From the NCBI GenBank assembly GCA_041907665.1, contig JAYRGW010000014.1, positions 7,174 to 71,173 of the forward strand: 64,000 nucleotides of DNA. Direction: 5' to 3'. The notes below the pieces were generated by a model. The model had not been told where the DNA came from. It saw only the letters and a program-made list of their open reading frames with translations, and did no database searches. Shown one piece after another: positions 17,622 through 27,551 of the stretch. Numbering within the stretch: position 1 is the stretch's first letter; each line of letters starts with the position of its first letter. A program made the translations under genes and the position numbers. The DNA is from JAAYUD01 sp041907665. GTDB lineage: Bacteria; Bacteroidota; Bacteroidia; Bacteroidales; Bacteroidaceae.

Positions 17622-19400
17622 TTAGTTAATATTAAGAAAGAAAGGAATACGAGCTTGAATAGTTGATTGTTTTTGAAGCGAATTGATAAAGGAGAAAGCT
17701 TCATAGTAGTTTCCTAATCTGCTCTTTAGCAATCTGGTCTCTATATAATTGTCTGGCTTTTCTTTCAGCAATGCAGAAAGAATACTTTTTTGTTCGGGGT
17801 ATGACGTGATAGAATAGTTCGAAATTTTTGATAGCTTTGCAGCAATTGCAATTGCTTTATCTATATTTCCCATCTCGTCTACCAGTCCTAGCTTTAAGGC
17901 TTTCTCTCCACTCCAAACTCGACCCTGCGCAATACTTTCTATGGCAGATTTGCTCATTTTGCGACCTTGCGCACATCTTGAGACGAAAGTATTATAACCA
18001 TTCGCAATTCGCATTTGAATCAACGATTTCTCTTCGGGCGTGAGTGAAGTACCTAATACTCCTAAGTCAGACATCTTGTTTGTCTTTACACCATCAAAAG
18101 TCAATCCTATTTTGTTAGCCAATTTTGTAAAATTTGGAATTACACCGAATATACCAATAGAACCGGTAAGCGTCGTAGGCTCTGCAACAATTTTGTTTGC
18201 CCCACACGATATGTAATAACCACCGGATGCTGCATAGTCACTCATCGAAACTACTACAGGCTTTTTGGCTTTCAGTAGCTGAATGGCATGCCAAATCTGT
18301 TCAGATGCGAAAGCGCTACCTCCAGGAGAGTTGACACGCAGCACAACGGCTTTGACATCATCATTTTCTCGCAAGTCTCGCAAATCAGAGACTACTTCAT
18401 CACCTACAATTTGTTCATCGGATAAAGAAGAGGAAGTTGACGACTCATCTACGATATCGCCACAAGCATAATATACTGCAATTTCATTTCCACTTTTATC
18501 TTTGGATGCTTTGTCCTTTACATTGCTCATGTCGTTGATGCCAAGAATATTGAGGTTGTCATCTTTGTCTATACCTACTTTTTTCTTTAAGTAATCTTTT
18601 ACGTCCGATTTATATAGTAGGGTATCTGCCATATGAGTGCTGATACACATCTTTGCATCATTAAACAAAACGGTACCATTGTCGGCTATTTCGTTTAGTC
18701 TAGAAGGCGTCAGGTGGCGTGAAGCAGCAACATCTTTTACCATTTTTCCCCATAAAGAGCCAAGTAAATCTGTCATCTGAAGGCGGTTGGCATCACTCAT
18801 AGAAGTCGAAGTCAAAGGCTCTACGGCCGATTTAAATGTTCCTACTTTGAACACTTGTTGCTCTACTCCCAATTTATCGAAAAGGTTTTTCATATAGGTA
18901 ATCTGTGTAGCTAAACCTTTCCACGTAATAGAGCCTTGGGGATTGAGTATTATTTTATCGGCTACGCTCGAAAGATAATATAGTCCTTGAGTATAAGTAT
19001 CACTATATGCAATAATGAATTTTTTGCTTTTCTTAAAGTCTAATAATGCATCTCTGATTTCCTGATACGATGCAAACGAGCTGCTTAATAATTTAGCTTG
19101 GATGTATATGCCTTTAATATCGTCGTTGGATTTGGCTTTTTTTATGGCAGATAATACATCGTCTAACCCAATAGATTGATCGTCGTTGCCGAAAATTCTC
19201 GTCCATGGTTTATCCTGAACACGTTCGGAAAGTTGTCCGTCTAAATTGAGCATCAAAATAGAATTCTTTTTAACCGTCACTGAAGTGTCAGACGAAGCAG
19301 CAATGCCCGAAATGACCATAATACCGATAAAAAAGAAGAGCACACCGGTAATAACAAGACCGGTTACAGTTGCTAGCGTGTATTTCAGAAAGTCTTTCAT
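17622..19400 (-). CDS. sppA: Signal peptide peptidase SppA, 67K type
   Basis: 592 aa, a tandem-domain SppA with one N-terminal transmembrane helix (about 9-32). The N-terminal half holds the candidate catalytic Lys in SSVADKIILNP. The C-terminal half holds the Ser in RVNSPGGSAFASEQIW and a second YYISCGANKIVAEP. The enzyme cleaves leftover signal peptides in the membrane. It lies between nadD (23 nt upstream) and lpxK (5 nt downstream). Confidence 0.93.
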   Translation of the reverse strand: MKDFLKYTLATVTGLVITGVLFFFIGIMVISGIAASSDTSVTVKKNSILMLNLDGQLSERVQDKPWTRIFGNDDQSIGLDDVLSAIKKAKSNDDIKGIYIQAKLLSSSFASYQEIRDALLDFKKSKKFIIAYSDTYTQGLYYLSSVADKIILNPQGSITWKGLATQITYMKNLFDKLGVEQQVFKVGTFKSAVEPLTSTSMSDANRLQMTDLLGSLWGKMVKDVAASRHLTPSRLNEIADNGTVLFNDAKMCISTHMADTLLYKSDVKDYLKKKVGIDKDDNLNILGINDMSNVKDKASKDKSGNEIAVYYACGDIVDESSTSSSLSDEQIVGDEVVSDLRDLRENDDVKAVVLRVNSPGGSAFASEQIWHAIQLLKAKKPVVVSMSDYAASGGYYISCGANKIVAEPTTLTGSIGIFGVIPNFTKLANKIGLTFDGVKTNKMSDLGVLGTSLTPEEKSLIQMRIANGYNTFVSRCAQGRKMSKSAIESIAQGRVWSGEKALKLGLVDEMGNIDKAIAIAAKLSKISNYSITSYPEQKSILSALLKEKPDNYIETRLLKSRLGNYYEAFSFINSLQKQSTIQARIPFFLNIN

Positions 19401-19423
19401 AATTTATACTGTTTGTTTTAATG

Positions 19424-20002
19424 TTATGTCTTATTATAGTAATTCCACAAAATGGACCATGTATCTGGATGCACAAAATATCGAATGTCTTTTCCTTGCG
19501 TCATAGATTCTCGAATGAATGTCGAACTAATTTCTAATATCGGTGAATGAACGATGTGCACTTTGTCCGGTACTGAATTGTCGGCATTGATAGAATAGCC
19601 TTTTCGCGGGTACACATAGATGTCGTGGCAATTTATAATTTGTTGCCAGTCTTTCCATTCTTTAAATTTTAGCCAATTATCTGCACCTATGATAAGACTG
19701 AAATGAATATCTGTGTATGTTTTACGAAGTTCTTCCAAGGTGCGAACCGTATATGACGGTTTTGGCAGATGGAATTCTATATCGGAAGCTTTAAAACGAG
19801 GGTAGGCAACTATCGACTTGTTGACTAATAGCAAGCGTAGTTTTTCGGGAAGCAATTCTTCGTCTTCTTTCCACGGATTATTTGGCGACACAACAAACCA
19901 TATCTCATCGAATTTCTCAAATTCGCAGAGATAGTTAGTTAGTGCCAAATGTCCTATATGGATGGGGTTAAAAGAACCACTATATATTCCTACTCGTTTC
20001 AT
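19424..20002 (-). CDS. nadD: Nicotinate-nucleotide adenylyltransferase
   Basis: 192 aa. It makes nicotinate adenine dinucleotide from NaMN and ATP in NAD synthesis. The nucleotidyltransferase motif GIYSGSFNPIHIGHLAL (HxGH) opens the protein, and EISSTFIRESM near the C-terminus is the ISSTxIR signature. It is 9 nt after gmk in the same leftward operon. Confidence 0.94.
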   Translation of the reverse strand: MKRVGIYSGSFNPIHIGHLALTNYLCEFEKFDEIWFVVSPNNPWKEDEELLPEKLRLLLVNKSIVAYPRFKASDIEFHLPKPSYTVRTLEELRKTYTDIHFSLIIGADNWLKFKEWKDWQQIINCHDIYVYPRKGYSINADNSVPDKVHIVHSPILEISSTFIRESMTQGKDIRYFVHPDTWSILWNYYNKT

Positions 20003-20011
20003 ATAAAGTAT

Positions 20012-20590
20012 TTATTTTAACTCTTTACTCAAAAATGTTTTAACTGCTTCCAATGTTTCAGTCTCAGCCTTCTCAAGTTGGTCATTGGTAATAACTACGT
20101 CATACTGAGATGCAAACGATAACTCGAAGGATGCTTTTTCTATGCGTTTTTTTATCATTTCGGGTGTATCGGTTGCTCTTGATTCCAAACGCTTTTGCAA
20201 TTCTTCAATAGATGGTGGTTGTACAAAGATTGATAAAGCTCTGCTACCGTAATATCTCTTTATATTGCATCCTCCTTTTACATCTACATCAAAGACTACA
20301 TTTTCTCCAACTTCCAACTGCTTTTCTACTTGAGATTTTAGTGTACCGTAAAAGCGTCCGACATAAACTTCTTCGTATTCTAGAAGATCTCCTTTAGAGA
20401 TACGCTCTTTAAATTCTTCTTGAGATAAAAAGAAATATTCTACACCGTTTTTTTCTTCACCACGTGGAGGACGTGTTGTAGCAGAAATAGAAAAAGCAAG
20501 GTTTAATTGCTGCTTTAGCAAGTAATTGATAATAGTCGACTTGCCAGAACCAGATGGAGCAGAAAAAATGATAACTTTTCCTTTAGCCAT
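20012..20590 (-). CDS. gmk: Guanylate kinase
   Basis: 192 aa. It converts GMP to GDP with ATP. The P-loop IIFSAPSGSGKSTII, the GMP-binding TRPPRGEEKNGVEYFFLS and the lid region RLESRATDTPEMIKKRI are intact. It is separated from yicC by 2 nt, the common yicC-gmk-nadD arrangement of this phylum. Confidence 0.95.
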   Translation of the reverse strand: MAKGKVIIFSAPSGSGKSTIINYLLKQQLNLAFSISATTRPPRGEEKNGVEYFFLSQEEFKERISKGDLLEYEEVYVGRFYGTLKSQVEKQLEVGENVVFDVDVKGGCNIKRYYGSRALSIFVQPPSIEELQKRLESRATDTPEMIKKRIEKASFELSFASQYDVVITNDQLEKAETETLEAVKTFLSKELK

Positions 20591-20592
20591 AA

Positions 20593-21471
20593 CTACATGA
20601 TATTAAGAACTTGCTCTTTGATTTGCTCTAGCTCGTCTTTCATCTGAACGACAATCTTTTGCATTTCTGCTTGGTTGGATTTACTTCCTAATGTGTTGAT
20701 TTCACGCCCCATTTCTTGTGCAATAAATCCTAACTTTTTGCCTTGCCCTTGTCCGCCTTCCATTGTCGCTATAAAGTATTTCAAATGATTACTCAAACGT
20801 TGTTTCTCTTCACTGATATCCAACTTCTCAATGTAGTAGATCAATTCTTGTTCGAAGCGGTTATTATCATATTGTACGTCCAGAAATTTGTTGAGTGATT
20901 CTTGAATACGACTTTTTATTTTCTCTACACGGTCTTTTTCGTATGGTTCTATGCTACCAAGTAATTGAGTAATATTCGTTATTTTTTCTCTCAATTTTTT
21001 ATCGAGTGCTGCGCCTTCTTGTCTACGGAATTCCAAAAGATTTTCAATCGCCTTTCTGATTGTGTCATGAGTTATATTCCATTCTTCTTCAGAAAGTTCG
21101 GACGTTTCATTTGCCGATAATACATCGGGCATTTTGAGCAATGTTTGAAACCAATCCTCTGGAAGAGGGATGCTTAGGTTGGTTGAAATATCTTTTATCT
21201 GTCTATAATATTCGGCTACAAGATTCTGATTGATATGAGTTGCATCGGCTGCACAGTCTTTTTTCTCTACCCACAATACGAAATCTACTTTGCCTCTTTC
21301 TATGGCTGCGTTGATTTCTTTTCGGGTATCCATTTCTTTTTCGCGATATGAGGGAGCCATTCTTATTGACAGATCCATAGCCTTGCTATTAAGCGACTTG
21401 ATCTCTACATTTATTTTTTTATCGGGAAAATCGGCTGTAGCTTTACCATATCCCGTCATTGATAAAATCAT
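20593..21471 (-). CDS. yicC: YicC-family endoribonuclease
   Basis: 292 aa from the ATG at 21471, chosen because MILSMTGYGKA is the conserved N-terminus; a longer frame starts at 21501. The N-terminal YicC domain has NVEIKSLNSKAMDLSIRM. The C-terminal DUF1732 region has the highly conserved GKKLGFIAQEMGREINTLGSKSN. YicC proteins are RNA endonucleases involved in small-RNA turnover. This is the first gene of the operon that continues with gmk and nadD. A TATTTTTG element lies at 21491-21498 on the minus strand. Confidence 0.9.
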   Translation of the reverse strand: MILSMTGYGKATADFPDKKINVEIKSLNSKAMDLSIRMAPSYREKEMDTRKEINAAIERGKVDFVLWVEKKDCAADATHINQNLVAEYYRQIKDISTNLSIPLPEDWFQTLLKMPDVLSANETSELSEEEWNITHDTIRKAIENLLEFRRQEGAALDKKLREKITNITQLLGSIEPYEKDRVEKIKSRIQESLNKFLDVQYDNNRFEQELIYYIEKLDISEEKQRLSNHLKYFIATMEGGQGQGKKLGFIAQEMGREINTLGSKSNQAEMQKIVVQMKDELEQIKEQVLNIM

Positions 21472-21605
21472 AATACCTTCTTGTTTTTTGCAAAAATACA
21501 CTTAAATTTTCAAGATTCCATCATAAATCATCGTTTAATTGTTTTCATATATGCGGATAACTAAAAATAATCTATTAATTTTGCATCGTAATTTAATAGT
21601 TTATT

Positions 21606-22298
21606 ATGTCTTGTATATTAAATATTGAAACGTCTACCAATATCTGTTCGGTTGCGGTGAGCCAAGATGGTGCTGTTGTCTATCAGCAGCAAGATGAAAA
21701 AGGTACGTCACAAAATGTTTCTTTGGGAGGTTTTGTCGATAAAGCTCTTTCTTTTATAGATAGTCATGCTATTCCTTTGGATTCGGTAGCTGTCAGTTGC
21801 GGCCCTGGTTCGTATACCGGTCTTCGTATTGGCGTTTCGATGGCAAAAGGTGTTTGTTATGGTCTGAATGTTCCTTTGATAGGAATTCCGACACTCGAAG
21901 TCCTTTGTGTGCCGATATTGTTGCATCAGGAGGAATTGCCCGAAAACGCACTACTCTGCCCGATGATTGATGCTCGCCGTATGGAAGTATATTCCGGTAT
22001 ATACGATCGGGCATTGAATTTGGTCAAGCCTATTTCTGCCGATATTATCGACGAAAGTAGCTATGCTGATTTTATGGACAAACAGCCGGTTTATTATTTT
22101 GGTAATGGTATGGATAAATGCAAAGACAAAATAAAACATCCTAATGCTCATTTTATCGATGGCATTGTACCGTTGGCATCAATGATGTTTCCATTATCTG
22201 AAAAAGCTGTGGCTAAAGAGGATTATAAGGATGTAGCTTATTTCGAACCTTTCTATTTGAAGGAATTTATTGCGACGAAGCCCAAAAAATTACTTTAG
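21606..22298 (+). CDS. tsaB: tRNA t6A threonylcarbamoyl transferase component TsaB
   Basis: 230 aa. TsaB pairs with TsaD and TsaE to make N6-threonylcarbamoyladenosine in tRNAs reading ANN codons. The actin-like N-terminus ILNIETSTNICSVAVSQDG and the motif VSCGPGSYTGLRIGVSMAKG are diagnostic. It is divergent from yicC and begins a rightward housekeeping run. A TAATTTTG element at 21576-21583 could be its -7 box. Confidence 0.93.
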   Translation: MSCILNIETSTNICSVAVSQDGAVVYQQQDEKGTSQNVSLGGFVDKALSFIDSHAIPLDSVAVSCGPGSYTGLRIGVSMAKGVCYGLNVPLIGIPTLEVLCVPILLHQEELPENALLCPMIDARRMEVYSGIYDRALNLVKPISADIIDESSYADFMDKQPVYYFGNGMDKCKDKIKHPNAHFIDGIVPLASMMFPLSEKAVAKEDYKDVAYFEPFYLKEFIATKPKKLL

Positions 22299-22313
22299 AA
22301 AGATTTTTATTTT

Positions 22314-22946
22314 ATGAAATATAATACACAACAAAAGAAAATGCTATTACCCGAATATGGACGGAGCATACAGAACATGGTAGATTACTGTTGTTCCATC
22401 TCTGATAGAGATGAACGTCAGCGTTGCGCCAACAGTATCATTGCTACCATGGGAAATATGTTCCCGCAACTTCGTGATGCTCCCGATTTTAAACATAAAT
22501 TGTGGGATCATCTGGCTATAATGTCCGATTTTAAATTGGATATAGATTATCCTTACGAGGTTATCAAAGCAGACAATTTAATTGTCAAACCGGATCCTAT
22601 ATCTTATCCGCATAAAAAAATTCGCTATCGTCATTATGGTCAGATTGTTGTTGATTTGATAGACAAGGCGGTTCAAATGCCCGAGGGGGAGGAACGCAAT
22701 AATTTGGTCGCTTTGATATGCAATCACATGCGCAAAGATTATGTATTATGGAATAAAGATCTTATTGACGACAGCAAGATCGATGAAGATCTGAAAGAAT
22801 ATTCTAACGGTAAATTGTCTCTTACTGAGCATATCGCAGATATTATGCAACAACGCTTTGCTTTTTACGGACGTCCCACTAATGAGCGTAAGAGCAATGG
22901 AAATGCTAAAAATCAAAAGAACAATAAAAGGAATTTCAAGAAGTAA
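22314..22946 (+). CDS. DUF4290 family protein
   Basis: 210 aa. The N-terminus MKYNTQQKKMLLPEYGRSIQNMVDYC and the downstream KLWDHLAIMSDF mark the Bacteroidetes-specific DUF4290 family, which in this phylum commonly precedes murA. It has no signal or membrane segment, and the C-terminus is Lys/Asn-rich and basic. Function unknown. It sits 15 nt after tsaB and 19 nt before murA, so a housekeeping role is likely by context only. Confidence 0.85.
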   Translation: MKYNTQQKKMLLPEYGRSIQNMVDYCCSISDRDERQRCANSIIATMGNMFPQLRDAPDFKHKLWDHLAIMSDFKLDIDYPYEVIKADNLIVKPDPISYPHKKIRYRHYGQIVVDLIDKAVQMPEGEERNNLVALICNHMRKDYVLWNKDLIDDSKIDEDLKEYSNGKLSLTEHIADIMQQRFAFYGRPTNERKSNGNAKNQKNNKRNFKK

Positions 22947-22965
22947 TTTTTAATCGGTTTTTACC

Positions 22966-24273
22966 ATGTCATCATTTATTATAGAAGGTGGTCATAAGTT
23001 GAGTGGCGATATTTATCCTCAAGGGGCAAAGAACGAAGTACTCGAAATTCTTTGTGCTGCGTTGCTCACCAAAGAGGTGGTGACTGTAAGCAATATCCCT
23101 GATATATTGGATGTCAATAATCTGATTCTGCTTTTAGGTGAGATGGGGGTTAAAATTATCAAAAACGGACAGGGCTCTTATAGTTTTGAAGCTGCATTAT
23201 TGGATAAACGTTACTTGCAAAGTGACGACTTCTTGCAGAGGTGTTCCAAGTTGCGGGGTAGCATTATGCTGGTCGGTCCGTTACTCGCCCGCTTTGGAGA
23301 AACATTAATTTCCAAACCTGGTGGTGACAAGATAGGGCGTCGCAGATTAGATACCCATTTTCTGGGGATTCAGAAATTGGGCGCTCATTTTGAGTTTGTA
23401 GAAGATAAAAGTGCCTACCGTATTAGTGCCAAAAGCGGATTGAAAGGAACGTATTTGTTGCTCGATGAGGCATCCGTTACCGGAACGGCCAATATTATTA
23501 TGGCTGCGGTTCTGGCAAAAGGCACCACTATTATATATAATGCTGCATGCGAGCCTTATATCCAACAACTTTGTAAAATGTTGAACCGGATGGGGGCCAA
23601 GATATCGGGCGTGGGTTCTAATTTGTTGACTATCGAAGGGGTAGAAGAACTGCACGGTACGGAACATAAAGTGTTGCCCGATATGGTAGAAGTGGGTAGT
23701 TTCATCGGTATGGCCGTAATGACGGGCAGCGAACTTACTATTAAAGATGTGTCTTATGAGAATTTGGGTATTATTCCCGATAGTTTTCGCCGTTTGGGCA
23801 TTAAGCTTGAACAACGGGGAGATGATATCTTCGTTCCTCATCAAACAACATATCAGATCGAATCGTTTATAGATGGTTCTATCATGCAATTGGCCGACGC
23901 ACCATGGCCCGGGCTCACTCCCGATTTGCTCAGTGTGTTATTGGTCGTGGCTACTCAGGCAGCAGGTAGTGTATTGATTCATCAGAAAATGTTCGAAAGC
24001 CGTTTGTTCTTTGTTGACAAATTGATTGATATGGGTGCTCAAATTATATTGTGTGATCCGCATCGGGCTGTTGTCATCGGACACAATCATCGCTTCCGTT
24101 TGAAAGCCAACAATATGTCTTCTCCTGATATTCGTGCTGGAATCGCATTGCTCATTGCTGCTATGAGTGCCGATGGAGTGAGTCGTATTAGCAACATCGA
24201 GCAGATAGATCGTGGATACCAGAATATTGAAGGGCGGCTTAATGCGCTTGGCGCCAGAATAACTCGTATATGA
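22966..24273 (+). CDS. murA: UDP-N-acetylglucosamine 1-carboxyvinyltransferase with Asp at the catalytic Cys position
   Basis: 435 aa, matching MurA. It transfers enolpyruvate to UDP-GlcNAc, the first committed step of peptidoglycan synthesis. The inside-out barrel fold begins FIIEGGHKLSGD with AKNEVLE (Lys22). The catalytic loop reads SKPGGDKIGRRRLDTH: residue 121 is Asp (codon GAC, 23326-23328) where E. coli has Cys115. Asp in this position keeps activity and confers fosfomycin insensitivity in other bacteria, so resistance is predicted. The gene overlaps rimM by 4 nt. Confidence 0.92.
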   Translation: MSSFIIEGGHKLSGDIYPQGAKNEVLEILCAALLTKEVVTVSNIPDILDVNNLILLLGEMGVKIIKNGQGSYSFEAALLDKRYLQSDDFLQRCSKLRGSIMLVGPLLARFGETLISKPGGDKIGRRRLDTHFLGIQKLGAHFEFVEDKSAYRISAKSGLKGTYLLLDEASVTGTANIIMAAVLAKGTTIIYNAACEPYIQQLCKMLNRMGAKISGVGSNLLTIEGVEELHGTEHKVLPDMVEVGSFIGMAVMTGSELTIKDVSYENLGIIPDSFRRLGIKLEQRGDDIFVPHQTTYQIESFIDGSIMQLADAPWPGLTPDLLSVLLVVATQAAGSVLIHQKMFESRLFFVDKLIDMGAQIILCDPHRAVVIGHNHRFRLKANNMSSPDIRAGIALLIAAMSADGVSRISNIEQIDRGYQNIEGRLNALGARITRI

Positions 24274-24800
24274 TTCGTAAAGAAGAACTATATCAAATAG
24301 GTCGGTTTAATAAACCACATGGTGTTCATGGAGAATTACTGTTTACTTTTACCGACGATATTTTTGATAGGGTCGATTGTGACTATGTCGTTTGTTTGAT
24401 TGATGGTATCTTTGTTCCTTTTTATATAAATGAATATCGATTCAAGTCCAATAATACGGCACTTCTCTTATTGGATGGCATAGAGACTGTAGAAAAAGCG
24501 CGAATGTTGACAGGTGTTGATGTCTTTTTCCCCATTAAATATATAAAAGAGGAACAGACCGAAGAGTTGTCTATCCAGTATTTTGTTGGTTTTACTGTAA
24601 AAGATTTGACTCATGGTGTGTTGGGAGTTATAAAAATGGTAGACGATTCTACACCCAATGTTCTGTTCTCTGTCGAGAATGAACAGGGAAGGCAGCTGTT
24701 AGTGCCCGCTCAGAATGAATTAATTATTGATATGGATTATCAAAAACGGACTATAACCTTTGATTTGCCCGAGGGTTTGGTGACAATAAACCATGAATAA
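24270..24800 (+). CDS. rimM: Ribosome maturation factor RimM
   Basis: 176 aa. RimM helps assemble the head of the 30S subunit. The N-terminal domain has IGRFNKPHGVHGELLFTF. The C-terminal PRC-barrel has YFVGFTVKDLTHGVLGVI and LLVPAQNELIIDMDYQKRTI, followed by FDLPEGL. It overlaps murA by 4 nt and dxr by 8 nt, so the three are tightly coupled. Confidence 0.93.
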   Translation: MIRKEELYQIGRFNKPHGVHGELLFTFTDDIFDRVDCDYVVCLIDGIFVPFYINEYRFKSNNTALLLLDGIETVEKARMLTGVDVFFPIKYIKEEQTEELSIQYFVGFTVKDLTHGVLGVIKMVDDSTPNVLFSVENEQGRQLLVPAQNELIIDMDYQKRTITFDLPEGLVTINHE

Positions 24801-25971
24801 AGAGATAAAAAAGAAAAGAATAGCAATTTTAGGGGCAACGGGTTCTATTGGTACTCAGGCTTTGGATGTGATAGCTCATCATGCCGATTTATTTGAAGTT
24901 CGTGTGCTTACTGCTAATAATCAGGTTGAATTATTGGTAGAGCAGGCTCGTCGTTTTATGCCGGATGTTGTTGTTATAGCCAATGAAGAAAAATATGAGG
25001 TCGTGAAAGATGCTTTGTCTGATCTACCTATAAAAGTATATGCCGGCGCAGAAGCTCTTTGTGAGGTGGTCGAAATGGATACAGTCGATATGGTATTGAC
25101 CGCGATGGTGGGGTATGCTGGCTTGAGACCTACGATACATGCTATTAAGGCACACAAAATTATTGCTCTCGCAAATAAAGAAACCTTGGTAGTTGCCGGC
25201 GAACTTATAGAACATCTGGCAACCGAATACAAGTCGGCTATTATTCCTGTCGATTCAGAACATTCGGCGATATTCCAATGTTTGGCAGGAGAAGGTGGCA
25301 ATGAAATTGATAAAATATTATTGACTGCATCAGGAGGTCCATTCCGTACTTACAGCAAGCAGCAACTGCATACTGTTACTTCTGCTCAGGCACTTAAACA
25401 TCCCAATTGGAAAATGGGAGCCAAAGTAACGATCGACTCTGCCTCTATGATGAATAAAGGGTTTGAAATGATGGAAGCCAAGTGGCTGTTTGGTGTAGAG
25501 CCCCAGCAGATCGAAGTGCTTGTCCATCCTCAATCTATTGTTCATTCAATGGTTCAGTTCAAAGATGGTGCTGTAAAAGCACAGTTGGGAGTGCCTGATA
25601 TGAGACTTCCTATTCAGTATGCTTTTTCTTATCCAGATAGAATCATATTAGATATCGATCGGCTAGATTTCTCGGTTTGTCAGGAGCTTACTTTTGAGCA
25701 TCCCGATACCGAACGTTTTCGTAACCTGACATTGGCTTTTGAAGCCATGAAACAGGGAGGAAATATGCCTTGTATTGTCAATGCAGCAAATGAAATAGCT
25801 GTAATGGCTTTTCTGCACAATGAGATTAGCTTTCTAGGCATGAGCGATCTTATTGAAAAGGTAATGTCGAGAGCGGCATTTATTAAACAGCCGGTTTACG
25901 AGGATTATGTGATCACCGATAGAGAGGTGCGTTGCATGGCAAAAGAATTAATCAAAGTAAAAACAGTTTAG
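24793..25971 (+). CDS. dxr: 1-deoxy-D-xylulose 5-phosphate reductoisomerase
   Basis: 392 aa. Second step of the MEP isoprenoid pathway. The NADPH-binding ILGATGSIGTQALDVI, ALANKETLVVAGE, the metal-binding PVDSEHSAIFQCL and LTASGGPFRT are all present, and the loop KMGAKVTIDSASMMNKGFEM is canonical. It is 9 nt upstream of rseP, the order seen in many bacteria. Confidence 0.95.
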   Translation: MNKEIKKKRIAILGATGSIGTQALDVIAHHADLFEVRVLTANNQVELLVEQARRFMPDVVVIANEEKYEVVKDALSDLPIKVYAGAEALCEVVEMDTVDMVLTAMVGYAGLRPTIHAIKAHKIIALANKETLVVAGELIEHLATEYKSAIIPVDSEHSAIFQCLAGEGGNEIDKILLTASGGPFRTYSKQQLHTVTSAQALKHPNWKMGAKVTIDSASMMNKGFEMMEAKWLFGVEPQQIEVLVHPQSIVHSMVQFKDGAVKAQLGVPDMRLPIQYAFSYPDRIILDIDRLDFSVCQELTFEHPDTERFRNLTLAFEAMKQGGNMPCIVNAANEIAVMAFLHNEISFLGMSDLIEKVMSRAAFIKQPVYEDYVITDREVRCMAKELIKVKTV

Positions 25972-25980
25972 AATTTTATA

Positions 25981-27339
25981 ATGGAAACATTTCTTATTAG
26001 AGCACTTCAGTTAATAATGAGTTTATCATTGCTGGTTATTATCCATGAAGGAGGTCATTTCTTGTTTGCTCGCCTATTTAAGGTTCGAGTAGAAAAGTTT
26101 TATATATTTTTCGATCCTTGGTTTTCACTGTTCAAGTACAAAGCTAAGAATAGCGAAACGGAGTATGGCGTAGGTTGGCTACCGTTAGGCGGTTATGTCA
26201 AGATTGCCGGAATGATAGACGAGTCTATGGATGTCGAACAGATGAAAAAGCCTGCACAACCTTGGGAGTTTCGTTCCAAACCAGCTTGGCAACGTCTGTT
26301 GATAATGGTGGCAGGTGTACTTTTCAACTTCCTGTTGGCGTTGTTCATCTATTCCATGATATTGTTTACTTGGGGCGATCAATATATCAATGTCCAAAAG
26401 GCTCCGTTGGGAATGTCTTTCAATGAGACAGCCAAGAAAGTGGGCTTTCACGATGGCGATGTGCTCTTGTCTGCCGATGGATACAAATTTGTTCGTTACG
26501 ATGGCGAAGCTCTGAGTAAGATTGTTGATGCTCGTGAAGTGACAGTGCTCCGCGATGGCAAAGAAAAGGCGGTCTATATTCCCGATAAGTTGATGCAGAA
26601 ACTGATGGGCGATAGCTTGAAGTTTGCCACATATCGTTTCCCCTTTGTTGCCGATACGATAAGAGTTAATTCTCCAGCGGCTAAGGCTGGCTTGATGCAT
26701 GGCGACAGTATTGTCGCATTGAATGGAAAATCTATTTCGTTCATTGACTTTAAAAAGGCAATGTCCGATTGCGAGAAGTTATCCAAAACGCAACACCCCG
26801 ATACTGTCAATCCGCATCGTATTACGCTTTCGTTTATTCGCAATAAACAACTTCATACGGTGACTTTCGATACGGATTCTCATTTCCAGATAGGAGTTGT
26901 TCCTGTACAAGATCTGATGGCTATAATGCCGATGGTAACTCATAACTATGGCTTCTTTGAATCATTCCCTGCCGGTATTAAATTGGGCGTAAATACATTG
27001 GAAAGCTATGTTAATAGTATGAAATATGTCTTCTCTAAAGAAGGAGCCAAACAACTTGGCGGCTTTGGTACGATAGGTAGTATCTTTCCCGCAACATGGG
27101 ATTGGCACCAATTCTGGTACATGACGGCTTTCCTTTCTATTATTTTGGCTTTCATGAATATTCTGCCAATTCCGGCGTTAGACGGAGGACATGTGTTCTT
27201 CCTGCTATACGAAATGATCACTCGTCGCAAACCTAGTGACAAATTTCTAGAATATGCTCAGATGGTTGGTATGGGAATCTTGTTCCTGCTATTGATATGG
27301 GCTAATTTTAATGATATACTAAGGTTCTTCTTCCGATAA
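25981..27339 (+). CDS. rseP: RIP metalloprotease RseP
   Basis: 452 aa site-2 intramembrane zinc protease. The N-terminal membrane helix carries the HExxH site in VIIHEGGHFLFARLF. A PDZ region lies in the middle (about 130-290, with SPAAKAGLMHGDSIVALNGK), and the C-terminal helix carries NILPIPALDGGHVFF, supplying the third zinc ligand Asp. It cleaves anti-sigma factors or other transmembrane substrates. It is the last gene of the tsaB-rseP run and is followed by a terminator. Confidence 0.94.
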   Translation: METFLIRALQLIMSLSLLVIIHEGGHFLFARLFKVRVEKFYIFFDPWFSLFKYKAKNSETEYGVGWLPLGGYVKIAGMIDESMDVEQMKKPAQPWEFRSKPAWQRLLIMVAGVLFNFLLALFIYSMILFTWGDQYINVQKAPLGMSFNETAKKVGFHDGDVLLSADGYKFVRYDGEALSKIVDAREVTVLRDGKEKAVYIPDKLMQKLMGDSLKFATYRFPFVADTIRVNSPAAKAGLMHGDSIVALNGKSISFIDFKKAMSDCEKLSKTQHPDTVNPHRITLSFIRNKQLHTVTFDTDSHFQIGVVPVQDLMAIMPMVTHNYGFFESFPAGIKLGVNTLESYVNSMKYVFSKEGAKQLGGFGTIGSIFPATWDWHQFWYMTAFLSIILAFMNILPIPALDGGHVFFLLYEMITRRKPSDKFLEYAQMVGMGILFLLLIWANFNDILRFFFR

Positions 27340-27356
27340 GGGCCTGCCAATTTTTA

Positions 27357-27399
27357 TAAGTCCCATGGGGTCTATGATGACCTTATGGGATTTTTTTTA
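27357..27399 (+). terminator. Terminator after rseP
   Basis: Stem of TCCCAT plus GGTC against GACC plus ATGGGA, then eight T. Confidence 0.8.
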
Positions 27400-27425
27400 T
27401 TTTTTCTCGAGAAAATATATCTTTG
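27395..27425 (+). promoter_or_regulatory. Probable dnaK promoter
   Basis: TATCTTTG at 27418-27425 with a weak TTTT at the -33 position. It would give dnaK a 5' leader of about 120 nt. Confidence 0.45.
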
Positions 27426-27551
27426 GCACGTGGTTTGTTTTTATCTTTTCGTCGATGGTAGCAACCAGTGTTCTCCATTCGTAATACTTCGGCCCCAAAA
27501 ATAAATGAAATAAATGAAGTTGAATAATAATAAATAAAAAACATAACAGTC

